64,000 nucleotides of DNA from Spirochaeta sp. UBA5339 (GCA_002408085.1 DHQL01000007.1:254259-318258), one strand, 5' to 3'; positions 1 to 8,441 are shown, counted from the stretch's first letter. Notes: generated by a model not told the origin, from the letters alone. Made by a program: numbers and translations.

Positions 1-106
1 ATGCTGTTTTTTGTCAATAAGGATATTTTAATTTTTTAAAATTCACGAATATTCACTTCAGCAGATACTTCCCTAAATTATTATACAGAAGGAGAATGTC
101 CCGTAT
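1..106. other. AT-rich intergenic stretch at window edge
   Basis: No gene is visible here. The stretch is AT-rich and lies downstream of the leftward rarA-like gene. It holds no clear hairpin followed by a T-run, so I cannot assign a terminator. Whatever lies to the left is outside the window. Confidence 0.5.
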
Positions 107-2320
107 TCAGGCCTTCTGAAAAACTCCTTTCAGAACAATTCTACGGCTTTTCCATTCCACCCGTGCCCCCTCAAGACGGCTGCGGCAGAATTCGCTCCAC
201 CGGGGGGCCGTATCAGGGCCGATGGACTCTTTCATCCGGTTGGCCAGGCTGCCGGACCGCTCCGTATCAAGCCAGCTCTCCAGCTGTTCGGCCGTGAGGA
301 TTCTCTCTTCACTGTTTGTAATAATTTCCGTTTCAATATCCGACAGACCCATCTCCTTCAGGAGACCCGCCGCCGCCTCTTCTGATTCCAGTCCGGGACA
401 GGCGGAGAGGTAGATCTCCTCCTCGGTCTTTTTCAGATCTTCCCAGTTTGCAAACTCCTTCTCTCCATCGGTAAGGAAGTCACTGAGTCTGCTGCCCATG
501 GCCGGCAGGGGTTCGCTTAGGACAAGGAGGCTTCCGGGGGCGGCAAGTTTCCTCAGGCCGGCCCACTCCTGCTGTCTGTCTGCCTCGGACAGACGTGATA
601 TCCAGTCCCTGACCATGATCACTTCGAAGGGGCCGTAGTGCTCCTCTATGACTGTCAGATCCGCCTCGGCGGATGACGGGTCGCCGCCGAAGAAGAGAGG
701 ACGTTCGGACTCGGGGAGACTCCGGGTAAAGTGTTCGCAGAGGTCCAGGTTCCGACGGTCCGGGAACCAGGCGCAGACGCCTCCTTCGGGAACCTGACGC
801 CAGGCCTCCCAGAGGAGGAGGCCGCTGCTCTCCCTCCATACAAGGATCTTGTGGTGGCGCTCTGTTTTCAGAAAACCGAACATTTTTGTGCGCATCTTGT
901 CCAGGAAACGGCTGCTGCTCCCCTTTGTTCTTCTGATCCAGGCCTCACGCTGCTTGTCTCCCGGGGAGTAGGAGAGGTTTTCGGTGCTCTCCTCTATCAT
1001 TGCCGCCATCTGCAGCTCCCGCCGCCGGATAACGTCCTGCTGTATTCCAGCCTCATAGCCCTGGGCCGAGGGCTGGTAGAATATCCTTCCCTTGAGCCCT
1101 TCGGGCAGATAGGCCTGGGCCACCCAGTGATCCCTGTAGGCATGGGGATAGTTGTAGCCCTCACCGTGGCCGAAGCCGTGTTTGTCCCGGCTGGGATCTC
1201 TCAGGTGGTTGGGAACCTCCCGGGCGGCTTCCTCCTCAACCACCTTGATGGCATCGAAAAAGGCCAGGGAGGAGTTGGACTTGGGAGCCGTGGCCAGGTA
1301 GATGGCGGCCTGGGTCAGATGGAACTGGCCCTCGGGCAGACCGACACGGTCGAAGGCCTGGGCCGCGGCGTTCACCTGGACCAGGGCATTGGGGTCGGCC
1401 ATGCCGATGTCCTCACAGGCGGAGATCACCATGCGGCGGAAGATAAAACGCGGGTCCTCACCGGCCCTTATCATCCGGGCCATCCAGTAGAGGGCGGCAT
1501 CGGGATCCGAGCCCCTGATGGACTTTATAAAGGCGCTGATGGTGTCGTAGTGGTAGTCCCCCTCCTTGTCGTAGAGGACCACCTTCTTCTGAATGCTCTC
1601 CTCGGCGGTCTCCATGGTTATATGGATATCCGCACCCGCCGGGGGAGGGTAGGAGTCGGGGGTGGTCTCCACAGCAAGCTGCAGGGAGTTGAGCAGACTT
1701 CGGGCATCGCCGTCGGCAGTCTTTACAAGGTGCTCCAGGGCTCCCTCTTCAAAGCTCACATTCCACCTACCGTAACCCCTTTCCTTGTCCGCCATGGTCT
1801 GACGGGCTACCTCGGTAAGGTCCTTCGCCTCCAGATGCTTGAGCTGGAAGATCCGGCTCCGGCTGACCAGTGCCGAGTTGACTTCGAAGTAGGGGTTTTC
1901 GGTGGTAGCGCCCACGAGGATGATGGTACCATTCTCCACCCAGGGGAGGAGGGCGTCCTGCTGGGCCTTGTTCCAGCGGTGGACCTCGTCCACAAAGAGG
2001 ATGGTTCTTCTGCCGTGTAGATCCCGGAGTTCCTGGGCCTCGGCAATGGCCTCCCTCACATCCTTGACACCGCAGAGGACGGCATTGAGGCTCATAAAGC
2101 GGCTTTTTGTTGTTCCGGCGATGACCCGGGCCAGGGTGGTTTTACCGGTGCCCGGGGGGCCGTAGAAGATCAGGGATGAGAGCTGGTCCGCCTTGATGGC
2201 CCTTCTTAAGAGGCGGCCCTTTCCCACAATATGGTCCTGTCCCACATACTCATCCAGATTACGGGGGCGCATCCGGGCGGCGAGGGGCTCACTCTGGGGA
2301 ACGGACTGAAAGAGATCCAT
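107..2320 (-). CDS. rarA: RarA/MgsA-type AAA+ ATPase with extra C-terminal domain
   Basis: The first ~430 residues are a replication-associated recombination ATPase of the RarA (MgsA/WRNIP1) family, which acts at stalled replication forks. Walker A (GPPGTGKTT) is at residues 54-62, followed by Walker B (ILFVDEVH), the sensor GATTENPYF and the family-typical C-terminal segments (SNSSLAFFDAI; VPNHLRDPS; YNYPHAYRDHWV). Ordinary RarA ends at about 430-450 aa, but this protein runs to 737 aa. The extra ~280 residues have an alternating strand/helix pattern (LLLWEAWR; FEVIMVRDWI; APGSLLVLSEPLP) resembling a degenerate Rossmann methyltransferase, without a clear glycine-rich SAM loop; this reading is inference. 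It starts with ATG 9 bp after the upstream gene and has no clear Shine-Dalgarno, suggesting translational coupling. Confidence 0.9.
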   Translation of the reverse strand: MDLFQSVPQSEPLAARMRPRNLDEYVGQDHIVGKGRLLRRAIKADQLSSLIFYGPPGTGKTTLARVIAGTTKSRFMSLNAVLCGVKDVREAIAEAQELRDLHGRRTILFVDEVHRWNKAQQDALLPWVENGTIILVGATTENPYFEVNSALVSRSRIFQLKHLEAKDLTEVARQTMADKERGYGRWNVSFEEGALEHLVKTADGDARSLLNSLQLAVETTPDSYPPPAGADIHITMETAEESIQKKVVLYDKEGDYHYDTISAFIKSIRGSDPDAALYWMARMIRAGEDPRFIFRRMVISACEDIGMADPNALVQVNAAAQAFDRVGLPEGQFHLTQAAIYLATAPKSNSSLAFFDAIKVVEEEAAREVPNHLRDPSRDKHGFGHGEGYNYPHAYRDHWVAQAYLPEGLKGRIFYQPSAQGYEAGIQQDVIRRRELQMAAMIEESTENLSYSPGDKQREAWIRRTKGSSSRFLDKMRTKMFGFLKTERHHKILVWRESSGLLLWEAWRQVPEGGVCAWFPDRRNLDLCEHFTRSLPESERPLFFGGDPSSAEADLTVIEEHYGPFEVIMVRDWISRLSEADRQQEWAGLRKLAAPGSLLVLSEPLPAMGSRLSDFLTDGEKEFANWEDLKKTEEEIYLSACPGLESEEAAAGLLKEMGLSDIETEIITNSEERILTAEQLESWLDTERSGSLANRMKESIGPDTAPRWSEFCRSRLEGARVEWKSRRIVLKGVFQKA

Positions 2321-2329
2321 GGGCCGGTT

Positions 2330-2917
2330 TTAGATCATACCCTGACGGATCTGTTCTTTGGCCTGTTTCAGCACCTCGTTGTACTGCTCGTCCATACGGC
2401 TGATCTGCTCTGAGAGAAGTTTGAGGAAGTCAGGGTCCTGTTCGGGGGTCAGGTGGACCTCCTGTCCGGTCTGCTGACGCAGCTGCATCTCCTTCTGTCT
2501 CAGCTGTGGTTCATACTGCTGTTTCATTCCCTCTTCAAGCTGGTCCAGATTGCTCAGGTACTGGCTGAAGAGCTGTTTGAGCTGATCGAACATGGAGTCG
2601 CTCTCCTCCTTCTTGCCGCTGATCACAGAGAGGGCGGCATTCAGGGGGGTGAGCTTCTCAAGATCCGCCTCGAAACGGGGCAGAGTGAGGTTTGCAAGAA
2701 CAGTGTCCATGGCTCCGGACTTGAACCACTCCTGTTCTTCCTCTTTATAGAATTTGAGTTTATCTATGAAATCGGATTTTTCGGGATTCTCAAGAAATGT
2801 GGAGACCGAAACCTTTCCCTCCCGGGTAAGGCTGCTCTTTTTGACGGCTTTTTTATCGGTTTTAAGGTCCGCCGTTTTTTCCAGCGCCAGTTCCAGGGCT
2901 GATTTAATCTTTCCCAT
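2330..2917 (-). CDS. Hypothetical coiled-coil protein
   Basis: I do not recognise this 195-aa cytoplasmic protein. It has no signal peptide or membrane segment. The N-terminal third is Lys-rich. The C-terminal half (residues ~115-195) is rich in Gln, Glu and Leu with heptad-like spacing (QLKQLFSQYLSNLDQLEEGM; QKEMQLRQQTG) and is probably a long coiled coil. The ATG start has a good ribosome-binding site (AAAGGACC, 5 nt away). It lies 9 bp upstream of the RarA-like gene on the same strand, so the two are probably co-transcribed. A role next to the ATPase is possible but not shown. Confidence 0.75.
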   Translation of the reverse strand: MGKIKSALELALEKTADLKTDKKAVKKSSLTREGKVSVSTFLENPEKSDFIDKLKFYKEEEQEWFKSGAMDTVLANLTLPRFEADLEKLTPLNAALSVISGKKEESDSMFDQLKQLFSQYLSNLDQLEEGMKQQYEPQLRQKEMQLRQQTGQEVHLTPEQDPDFLKLLSEQISRMDEQYNEVLKQAKEQIRQGMI

Positions 2918-3024
2918 AATTTGGTCCTTTTGATAAAGCTACACCCAAGATAATATCATAACCGGGGACAATCAAGTACAGGTTTTGATGCTCATCCCCC
3001 TTTTGTGCTATACTCCGGGGTACA

Positions 3025-3396
3025 ATGAAATCAAATAGACGAAGCGACAAGAATAGAGCCGATAAATACAGCAGCCGTGCGGCGGCCATGCTGGATCAGT
3101 TCCATTACGACAGGGCCGAAAGCCTTTTTCTTGCTCTGATGGAAAGCAAGGCCCTGACCATCGACGAAATAAGAGAGCTCACCTGGGCGCAGGTGAGGAA
3201 CAGTTACGAGGGAATCATTATCCTCGACCGCCCCGTTCCCCTCAGGGACAAGTACCTGGATGAGGTCAGAAACATTCTGGAGACGGGAATCGACTGCTAC
3301 GGCAATGAGCTTGCCAGCAGCGACGGCAGCCCCCGGATAATCACCAAAGAGACCCTCAAGGACATTACAAGGGAGCTGGATCAGTTTAAAAGCTGA
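3025..3396 (+). CDS. Small hypothetical protein, weakly recombinase-like
   Basis: A 123-aa basic-then-acidic protein, divergent from the coiled-coil gene and convergent with the folate cyclo-ligase gene. The middle (ALTIDEIRELTWAQV, then IIILDRPVPLRDKYLDEVRN) loosely resembles the first part of a tyrosine-recombinase catalytic core (helix with an acidic dipeptide, short strand, 'PL' turn, helix). The catalytic R/H/R/Y set cannot be assembled, so it would at best be a remnant or a domain reused for something else. The start at ATG 3025 has only a poor ribosome-binding site (CCGGGG). The overlapping leftward frame at 2904-3089 is less protein-like. Real but unassigned is my best guess. Confidence 0.55.
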   Translation: MKSNRRSDKNRADKYSSRAAAMLDQFHYDRAESLFLALMESKALTIDEIRELTWAQVRNSYEGIIILDRPVPLRDKYLDEVRNILETGIDCYGNELASSDGSPRIITKETLKDITRELDQFKS

Positions 3397-3418
3397 CCCT
3401 CCCTCCCGGCTGCACTCT

Positions 3419-4012
3419 TCAGCGGCCCACCGGGCCGAAGCTGTAGATCCTGCCTCCGCAGCAGAGACCATCCAGCCTGACATCATGCTCTTCCCGGGGA
3501 ACCTCACCCAGGACCCCGGGAAAGGCAATACCCATGGCAAACTGATCTGTGCTTCTCTCTGAGAGAAAGCGGTCATAGTAGCCTCCCCCCCGACCCATCC
3601 GGTATCCGTCTCTTGAAAAAAACAGTCCCGGCACCAGAATCAGGTCCTTTCGTCCCGGTACCGCCTTATAAACAGGCAGTGAGGTCAGGGGCTCTGCCAT
3701 TCCCATGTCAGAGTGTTCCACGGCCTCATCAGGGTTTCCGGGGAGTCTGTGAAAGAGCATCTTCCGGCCATAGACCCGGGGGGCGTAAATCTCCTTTCCG
3801 GCTCTGCGGCTCTCTTCAAAAAGCAGATGCAGAGGAATTTCCCTCTTCATGGCCAGGTAGAGGAGGATGCGGTCGGCCTGCTGCCAGAGGCTGCTCTCTG
3901 TCAGGGTGCGGGAGACCTCATCACCCAGCACTTCCAGGCTCCGGCGGTCCAGGGAGGACCAGATCTTCCGGGCTTCGGCGCGGTGAGCTTTTTTATCTTC
4001 AATTATTCCCAT
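3419..4012 (-). CDS. 5-formyltetrahydrofolate cyclo-ligase
   Basis: A 197-aa protein of normal length for the family that converts 5-formyl-THF to 5,10-methenyl-THF using ATP. Visible motifs are the basic N-terminal helix (KKAHRAEARKIWSSLD), the substrate-binding strand (ILLYLAMKREIPL), the segment KDLILVPGLFFSRDGYRMGRGGGYYDRFL, which is the hallmark ATP/Mg loop of the family, and a late AFPGV segment. Its ATG start has an upstream GAGGAAAA. It lies 35 bp downstream of eutC on the same strand and probably ends that transcript. A functional link to ethanolamine is not evident; one-carbon balance is one possibility. Confidence 0.92.
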   Translation of the reverse strand: MGIIEDKKAHRAEARKIWSSLDRRSLEVLGDEVSRTLTESSLWQQADRILLYLAMKREIPLHLLFEESRRAGKEIYAPRVYGRKMLFHRLPGNPDEAVEHSDMGMAEPLTSLPVYKAVPGRKDLILVPGLFFSRDGYRMGRGGGYYDRFLSERSTDQFAMGIAFPGVLGEVPREEHDVRLDGLCCGGRIYSFGPVGR

Positions 4013-4047
4013 ATCATTTTCCTCAATACGGCTGCGCTGCCGGCGGA

Positions 4048-4827
4048 CTAATCCAGCTCTCCCATAATGGTGTTTCCCTCCAGACTCTGCTGCTCATCCT
4101 TCAGGGCCACACCGCTGATCTTTCTTGTCAGAGACTCCTTCAGCAGCCAGACCAGTTTCCGGGATCCCTCTTCAGGGGTCATCCCCCTCCCTCTGATATT
4201 GGAGATGCAGTTTCGTTTATCGTCTCCGGTCTCTCCCGGTTCCGGCGCCCAGGTCAGGTAGACACCCAGGCTGTCGGGAGACGAGAGTCCCGGCCGTTCA
4301 CCGATCAGAACCACTGATATTTTGGAGCTCTGCAGTGCCGCCACTTCGTCGCCGCATGCCACGCGGCATTGGCGGACCATCACCGGCGGAGCAGACTTGA
4401 GTCCCGCCGCTGTCAGTTCGGGCACAAGGGCCTTCAGAAAGGGAATCAGGTTCCCCTCCAGTGCCCGGGCGGAGAGTCCGTCGCCGATGGTCAGGGAGAA
4501 GTCGTACTCTTTCCCTTCGCCATCAGCCTTCAGGGCGGCTGCGGACTCCCGGGACAGCCGCCGTCCCAGGTCGGGGCGCTGAAGGTAGACCGTCCTGTCA
4601 GCAGCCCGGGAGTCCAGAAGGGGACAGGGCATCTGAAAAATCTCCTCGGCTCCTTTCTTAAGGGCTTCATAGTCGGGAAGCTGATGGACCGCGTCCCTTG
4701 CCAGGGCGTGGCTCATCTGAAAGTCCAGATGCTCTGCCGTGGGCAGGGAGGCCCCCGTCCGTCCTAAGGCGATCCGGGCGTCGGTGTACTGCTTCAGTCC
4801 TGTCCAGGGATTTCCGATTATACTCAC
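4048..4827 (-). CDS. eutC: Ethanolamine ammonia-lyase small (beta) subunit
   Basis: The 259-aa small subunit of adenosylcobalamin-dependent ethanolamine ammonia-lyase, which converts ethanolamine to acetaldehyde and ammonia. Family segments are present: TDARIALGRTG near the N-terminus, DFQMSHALARDAVH, the segment DLGRRLSRES, LTIGDGLSARALEGN and VVLIGERPGLSSPDSLG, the last two forming the cobalamin/nucleotide contact region. I choose GTG at 4827, which overlaps the eutB stop as GTGA and gives the normal family N-terminus. An upstream ATG in the same frame would lie deep inside eutB. No eutA reactivase, EutD/E/G or shell-protein gene is in the window. Confidence 0.93.
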   Translation of the reverse strand: MSIIGNPWTGLKQYTDARIALGRTGASLPTAEHLDFQMSHALARDAVHQLPDYEALKKGAEEIFQMPCPLLDSRAADRTVYLQRPDLGRRLSRESAAALKADGEGKEYDFSLTIGDGLSARALEGNLIPFLKALVPELTAAGLKSAPPVMVRQCRVACGDEVAALQSSKISVVLIGERPGLSSPDSLGVYLTWAPEPGETGDDKRNCISNIRGRGMTPEEGSRKLVWLLKESLTRKISGVALKDEQQSLEGNTIMGELD

Positions 4828-6206
4828 AGTCCCAGTCCTCCCTTTATCTCTCCCAGCTGGAGCCGCTGGTTCTCCGCAGGCAGCAGGTCCGGGGTGAAGA
4901 TCCCCTTCGCCGTAAGCCACTCTTCAAACTCCGGTGCCGGCCTCAGGCCCAATAGCCGTCTGAGGTAGAGAGCATCGTGGTAGGAGGTGGTCTGATAGTT
5001 CAGCATAATGTCGTCTCCGCCGGGAATGCCCATAATAAAGTTGCATCCCGCGGTACCCATCAGGGTCATCAGGACGTCCATATCGTTCTGGTCAGCCTCG
5101 GCGTGGTTGGTGTAGCAGATATCCATTCCCATGGGCAGACCCAAAAGCTTGCCGCAGAAGTGATCCTCCAGCCCCGCCCGGGTAATCTGTTTGCCGTCAT
5201 AGAGGTACTCGGGGCCGATAAAGCCCACCACCGTATTCACCAGCAGGGGATCAAAGGCCCTGGCCAGACCGTAGGCCCTTGCCTCCAGGGTCTGCTGATC
5301 CACACCGTGGGCCGCATCGGCGGAGAGGGCCGCCCCCTGCCCTGTTTCAAAGTACATAAGATTATTCCCGCAGCTTCCCCGTCCAATTTCCTCGGCGGCC
5401 TGTTTCGCCTCCTTCAGGATAGAGGCGCTGACGCCGAAGCTGGCATTCAGCTTTTCGGTTCCCCCTATGGATTGGAACACAAGGTCCACAGGGGCTCCCT
5501 TATTTATCAGGTCAAGGGTTGTGGTCACATGGGTCAGCACACAGCCCTGGGTGGGGATGGCGTTGCCCCGGATGATCTCATCAAGCATTTTCAGCATGTC
5601 GGATATGGTGTTCAGGTTGTCTGTGGCCGGATTGATCCCGATAACCGCATCACCGCTGCCGTAGAGCAGGCCGTCGATAACAGAGGCGGCAATCCCTTTA
5701 AGATCATCGGTGGGATGGTTGGGCTGCAGGCGTGTGGAGAGCCGACCCCCCAGACCCAGGGTGTTCCGGAAGGCTGTCACATTCCGGATCTTCGATGAGA
5801 CCAGAATAAGGTCCTGGTTTTTCATTATCTTGGAGACCGCCGCTGCCATCTCAGGAGTGATTCCCGGGGCAGCTTTTTTCAATACTTCCCCGGTGGTCTG
5901 TTCCGACAGCAGCCAGTTCCGGAATTCTCCCACAGTCATGGACTCCTGGTCCCGGAAGACTTCCCTGTCACGGCTGTCCATAATGATTCTGGTGACCTCG
6001 TCACTGTCGTAGGAGATAAGATCCTCTTTCAGGAAGGTCTTCAGGGGGAGGTCCGCCAGACAGTGCTGGGCTGCCGCCCGCTCTGTTTCACAGGAGGCTG
6101 CCACTCCCGCAAGGACATCCCCGGAGCGCAGGGGAGAGGCACAGGCCATCAGTTGTGCAAGGGTTTCGAAGCGGTAGTTTATATATGCTGAACTGTAAGT
6201 GTACAT
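4824..6206 (-). CDS. eutB: Ethanolamine ammonia-lyase large (alpha) subunit
   Basis: The 460-aa large catalytic subunit, a TIM barrel that holds substrate and the radical chemistry and pairs with EutC. Strong family segments include LQPNHPTDDLKGIAAS, GSGDAVIGINPATDN, the segment TQGCVLTHVTTTL, NLMYFETGQGAALSA, the TIM-barrel end DICYTNHAEADQND and NFIMGIPGGDDIMLNYQTTSYHD. Length matches the usual ~453-460 aa. The ATG at 6206 has no good Shine-Dalgarno; an 11-bp imperfect inverted repeat spans the start region, so initiation or transcription may be controlled there. It overlaps eutC by 4 bp. Without a visible microcompartment, acetaldehyde would be handled by enzymes encoded elsewhere (inference). 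Confidence 0.95.
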   Translation of the reverse strand: MYTYSSAYINYRFETLAQLMACASPLRSGDVLAGVAASCETERAAAQHCLADLPLKTFLKEDLISYDSDEVTRIIMDSRDREVFRDQESMTVGEFRNWLLSEQTTGEVLKKAAPGITPEMAAAVSKIMKNQDLILVSSKIRNVTAFRNTLGLGGRLSTRLQPNHPTDDLKGIAASVIDGLLYGSGDAVIGINPATDNLNTISDMLKMLDEIIRGNAIPTQGCVLTHVTTTLDLINKGAPVDLVFQSIGGTEKLNASFGVSASILKEAKQAAEEIGRGSCGNNLMYFETGQGAALSADAAHGVDQQTLEARAYGLARAFDPLLVNTVVGFIGPEYLYDGKQITRAGLEDHFCGKLLGLPMGMDICYTNHAEADQNDMDVLMTLMGTAGCNFIMGIPGGDDIMLNYQTTSYHDALYLRRLLGLRPAPEFEEWLTAKGIFTPDLLPAENQRLQLGEIKGGLGL

Positions 6207-6240
6207 TCACATAGATTTATACGGTTTCGGTAAATGTACA
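6200..6240 (-). promoter_or_regulatory. Inverted repeat over the eutB start
   Basis: Arms TGTACATTCAC (6200-6210) and GTAAATGTACA (6230-6240) pair at 10 of 11 positions across a 19-bp spacer. On the eutB strand the spacer holds TATAAAT, a possible -10, and the left arm overlaps the first codon. This is where an operator for an ethanolamine- or cobalamin-responsive regulator would be expected; the regulator is unknown. It could instead be an RNA hairpin hiding the start. Confidence 0.4.
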
Positions 6241-6255
6241 AGGGGCAGGGAATAA

Positions 6256-6290
6256 AAAAAGACCGGAACAGGTCCGGCCTATTTTTGTTC
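6256..6290 (-). terminator. Intrinsic terminator after the secreted-protein gene
   Basis: On the minus strand an 8-bp stem (6273-6280 pairing with 6260-6267, one G-U pair) with a 5-nt loop is followed by TCTTTTTTTATT. It follows the leftward gene ending at 6303. The plus strand also reads into ATTTTTG, so it could work weakly in both directions. Confidence 0.8.
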
Positions 6291-6302
6291 AGCTGATTCT
6301 TA

Positions 6303-6932
6303 TCAGCGTGAGAAGTTTACGGATACACCGTTTGTTCTCAGGGAAACATAGTCTCCCTTGAGGGGTGCGTCCGAGGAGAGTTTGAAGGTGTAGGCGTAGT
6401 CGGCTCTGAAGGGATCATATACCTTTGCCATTCCGGTGTTGCCGTCGATTACCAGCTTAACGGGGAGCTTCTGGTCCATATTACCGATTACCAGGGGCTC
6501 AATGGCAGACAGAGAGATGCTCTGAACAAGGTCCATTCTGGAGTTATTTGTACTCTTGTAGACCTGTGCACTCAGGCCGCTGGGAATGGAGGAGTCCGCG
6601 GGATTTTCGTCGTAGTTGAGCCACAGAAGGTAGGAATCTCCCTCTCCCCAGGCCTTTCCGGGAGCGGGCTCGTCAACAAATACATGGATGCCGAAGCCGC
6701 CATGGCCGTCTTCCAGACCGTCTTTGTATGCGGCCTTAAACTCGTAGACCATTGTACCCTCCTGGGGAACAGCCATGCTGGCCTTTGCCATGGAGGACTC
6801 AGAGTCCGACTGAGCGTCTGAAGATGATACCAGCCAGTCGCCGTAGGCTGCCGTTATGGCCAGAGCGTCTGCGGATAGACTGGTAGAAAGAATGATTGAT
6901 AAGCAGAATAAAACAGAGAACATTTTTTTCAT
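6303..6932 (-). CDS. Secreted protein of unknown function
   Basis: A 209-aa protein with an N-terminal signal peptide (MKKMFSVLFCLSIILS, cleavage probably after the small residues near SADALA). The mature part is low in charge and rich in Ser, Gly and aromatic residues, with segments such as GFGIHVFVDEP, YLLWLNYDENP and KLVIDGNTGMAKVYDP that suggest a beta-sandwich. I do not recognise the family. I chose ATG 6932, which has GAGAGGC just upstream and gives a clean signal peptide; a longer in-frame start at 7004 would add 24 hydrophilic residues before it. It is a single gene with its own terminator. Confidence 0.8.
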   Translation of the reverse strand: MKKMFSVLFCLSIILSTSLSADALAITAAYGDWLVSSSDAQSDSESSMAKASMAVPQEGTMVYEFKAAYKDGLEDGHGGFGIHVFVDEPAPGKAWGEGDSYLLWLNYDENPADSSIPSGLSAQVYKSTNNSRMDLVQSISLSAIEPLVIGNMDQKLPVKLVIDGNTGMAKVYDPFRADYAYTFKLSSDAPLKGDYVSLRTNGVSVNFSR

Positions 6933-7064
6933 TTCTTGCCTCTCCCGGTTAGATTTTGATTGATTTTGGAGTTTCAGCTTAACCCCGTTTAAAAGGACAG
7001 ACAAGTAAAAAAAAGTGAGAAATATATGAGAAACACGGGGGGCGGGAAATTTGAAGATTCTTTG

Positions 7065-8441
7065 TTACTTTTCAGTATTCCCGTTGTTTATAATGAATTC
7101 AGCCGCCTCTAAAAGGTCATCTTTCACCACAAGGCCGGGAAACATTTCTCCTGAAATTTTCTTTTCCGTATTTCTGCCGTCTCCTGTTCTGACCAGCAGA
7201 GGGCGGACATTCCCGTTTACCGCACAGTGCAGATCTCCCTCACGGTCTCCTATCATCCATCCCCCCTTTCTTTTCAGATGGAGAAGGGAGACGGCCTTGT
7301 TCAAAAAAGATGGAGAGGGTTTGGTCTCACTGGTATCCATATAGTCCGGATGGACCGCCTGACTTCCGGCGCCGCTTGAGAAGTAGATAATATCGGGCTG
7401 GCAGTCTGTGGACCCCCCCTCCTTGACCAGAAGGTGGCACATATACTCATGGTTCAGCAGGACCACCGATTCGGGAACATAACCCAGGCCTATGCAGGAC
7501 TGGTTTGTGTTGACCGCAACCGCATAACCCGCCTTCTTCAGTTTCTTTATCGCCTTGGCCGCACCGGGGATCAGTTTCATTTCCTCGGGACCTGTGGTGT
7601 AGGAGGGGAGGGTTACAATTACACCGTCCCTGTCCAGAAAAACCACGGGTTTGTCCTTGTGAATGCTTTTCTTTTGAATTTCCAGACGTTTAATTGACTT
7701 TACGCTATGTCCCTCCAGTTCGTGGATGACCACCGGATGGGGACTGCCGCAGAAGGCAGGGGCCGAGAACCAGGTTGTCTTCTCCTCCCGGTAGCTTTTT
7801 ATCCCCGGATGGTAGTGACCCGAGAGACTGAGGACCACCTTGCCCGACTTTCGGATTTCCCGGCGGAGATTGTCCGCCTCCTTGTAGACATGTTTAATCT
7901 TGATCTGCTCAGAAGGGGTACTGACAAAATGCTGCAGATGAACCTGGGGAGGGCTGTCTGGATCTTCCAGCATCCTCTCCATCAGCCGCCTCTCCCTGTC
8001 AAAGCGCCGGGGCTGGCTTCCATCCCACTGTCTGTCGTGGAAGGAGACGAAGCGGTAGCCCATAAAGTCCCGGACAGGGGGCTGATCACCCCATACCTCG
8101 TCAAAGAGGGCGGGATCGTCTTTGTTGCCGGGAATCACTATCCAGGGAATATCAGCCTTGTCCAGAATGGAGCGGACCGTCAGGTAGTCCTTGATAATCA
8201 GCTTCCTGAAGGGTTTTGTAAGGTCCATGTAGTAGTTGCTGTGTTTCAGGATTATGCCCGGTGTGTCGACGATGTCTCCGGTAAGGACCAGAATGTCCAC
8301 ACCCTCTTTTTTGATCTGTTTAAGGGCTTTTTTCAGAATATGGATCATCTCCCGGCTGCGGTTTCTTTGCTTATGGGAGGAACCGGGGATATAATGGCGG
8401 AAGTGAAGGTCTGTAATCTGGGCAATTTTCAATGATTTCAT
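7065..8441 (-). CDS. Metallophosphoesterase fused to HAD (GmhB-like) phosphatase
   Basis: A two-domain phosphatase of 458 aa. Residues 1-~240 are a calcineurin-like phosphoesterase: TDLHF (metal ligands), LVLTGDIVD, VIPGNKD and SGHYHPG in order. The usual catalytic GNH(D/E) reads GNKD, so the catalytic His of that motif is replaced by Lys. Residues ~265-455 are a HAD superfamily IIIA domain like GmhB/histidinol phosphatase: FLDRDGVI with the nucleophile DxD, VNTNQSCIGLGYV, TKPSPSFLNKA and MIGDREGDLHCA. GmhB removes phosphate from heptose bisphosphate, but the substrate here is unknown. The ATG at 8441 has only a weak ribosome-binding site. The neighbour at 8512 is divergent. Confidence 0.88.
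   Translation of the reverse strand: MKSLKIAQITDLHFRHYIPGSSHKQRNRSREMIHILKKALKQIKKEGVDILVLTGDIVDTPGIILKHSNYYMDLTKPFRKLIIKDYLTVRSILDKADIPWIVIPGNKDDPALFDEVWGDQPPVRDFMGYRFVSFHDRQWDGSQPRRFDRERRLMERMLEDPDSPPQVHLQHFVSTPSEQIKIKHVYKEADNLRREIRKSGKVVLSLSGHYHPGIKSYREEKTTWFSAPAFCGSPHPVVIHELEGHSVKSIKRLEIQKKSIHKDKPVVFLDRDGVIVTLPSYTTGPEEMKLIPGAAKAIKKLKKAGYAVAVNTNQSCIGLGYVPESVVLLNHEYMCHLLVKEGGSTDCQPDIIYFSSGAGSQAVHPDYMDTSETKPSPSFLNKAVSLLHLKRKGGWMIGDREGDLHCAVNGNVRPLLVRTGDGRNTEKKISGEMFPGLVVKDDLLEAAEFIINNGNTEK

Noticed and set aside
731..2020. 429-aa rightward open frame opposite the RarA gene
   Set aside because: It mirrors the codon structure of a well-conserved gene on the other strand, is rich in Gly/Val/Leu with no motif, and has no ribosome-binding site.
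2904..3089. 61-aa leftward frame overlapping the start of the small gene at 3025
   Set aside because: No ribosome-binding site, overlaps two better candidates and has no sensible composition for a gene.
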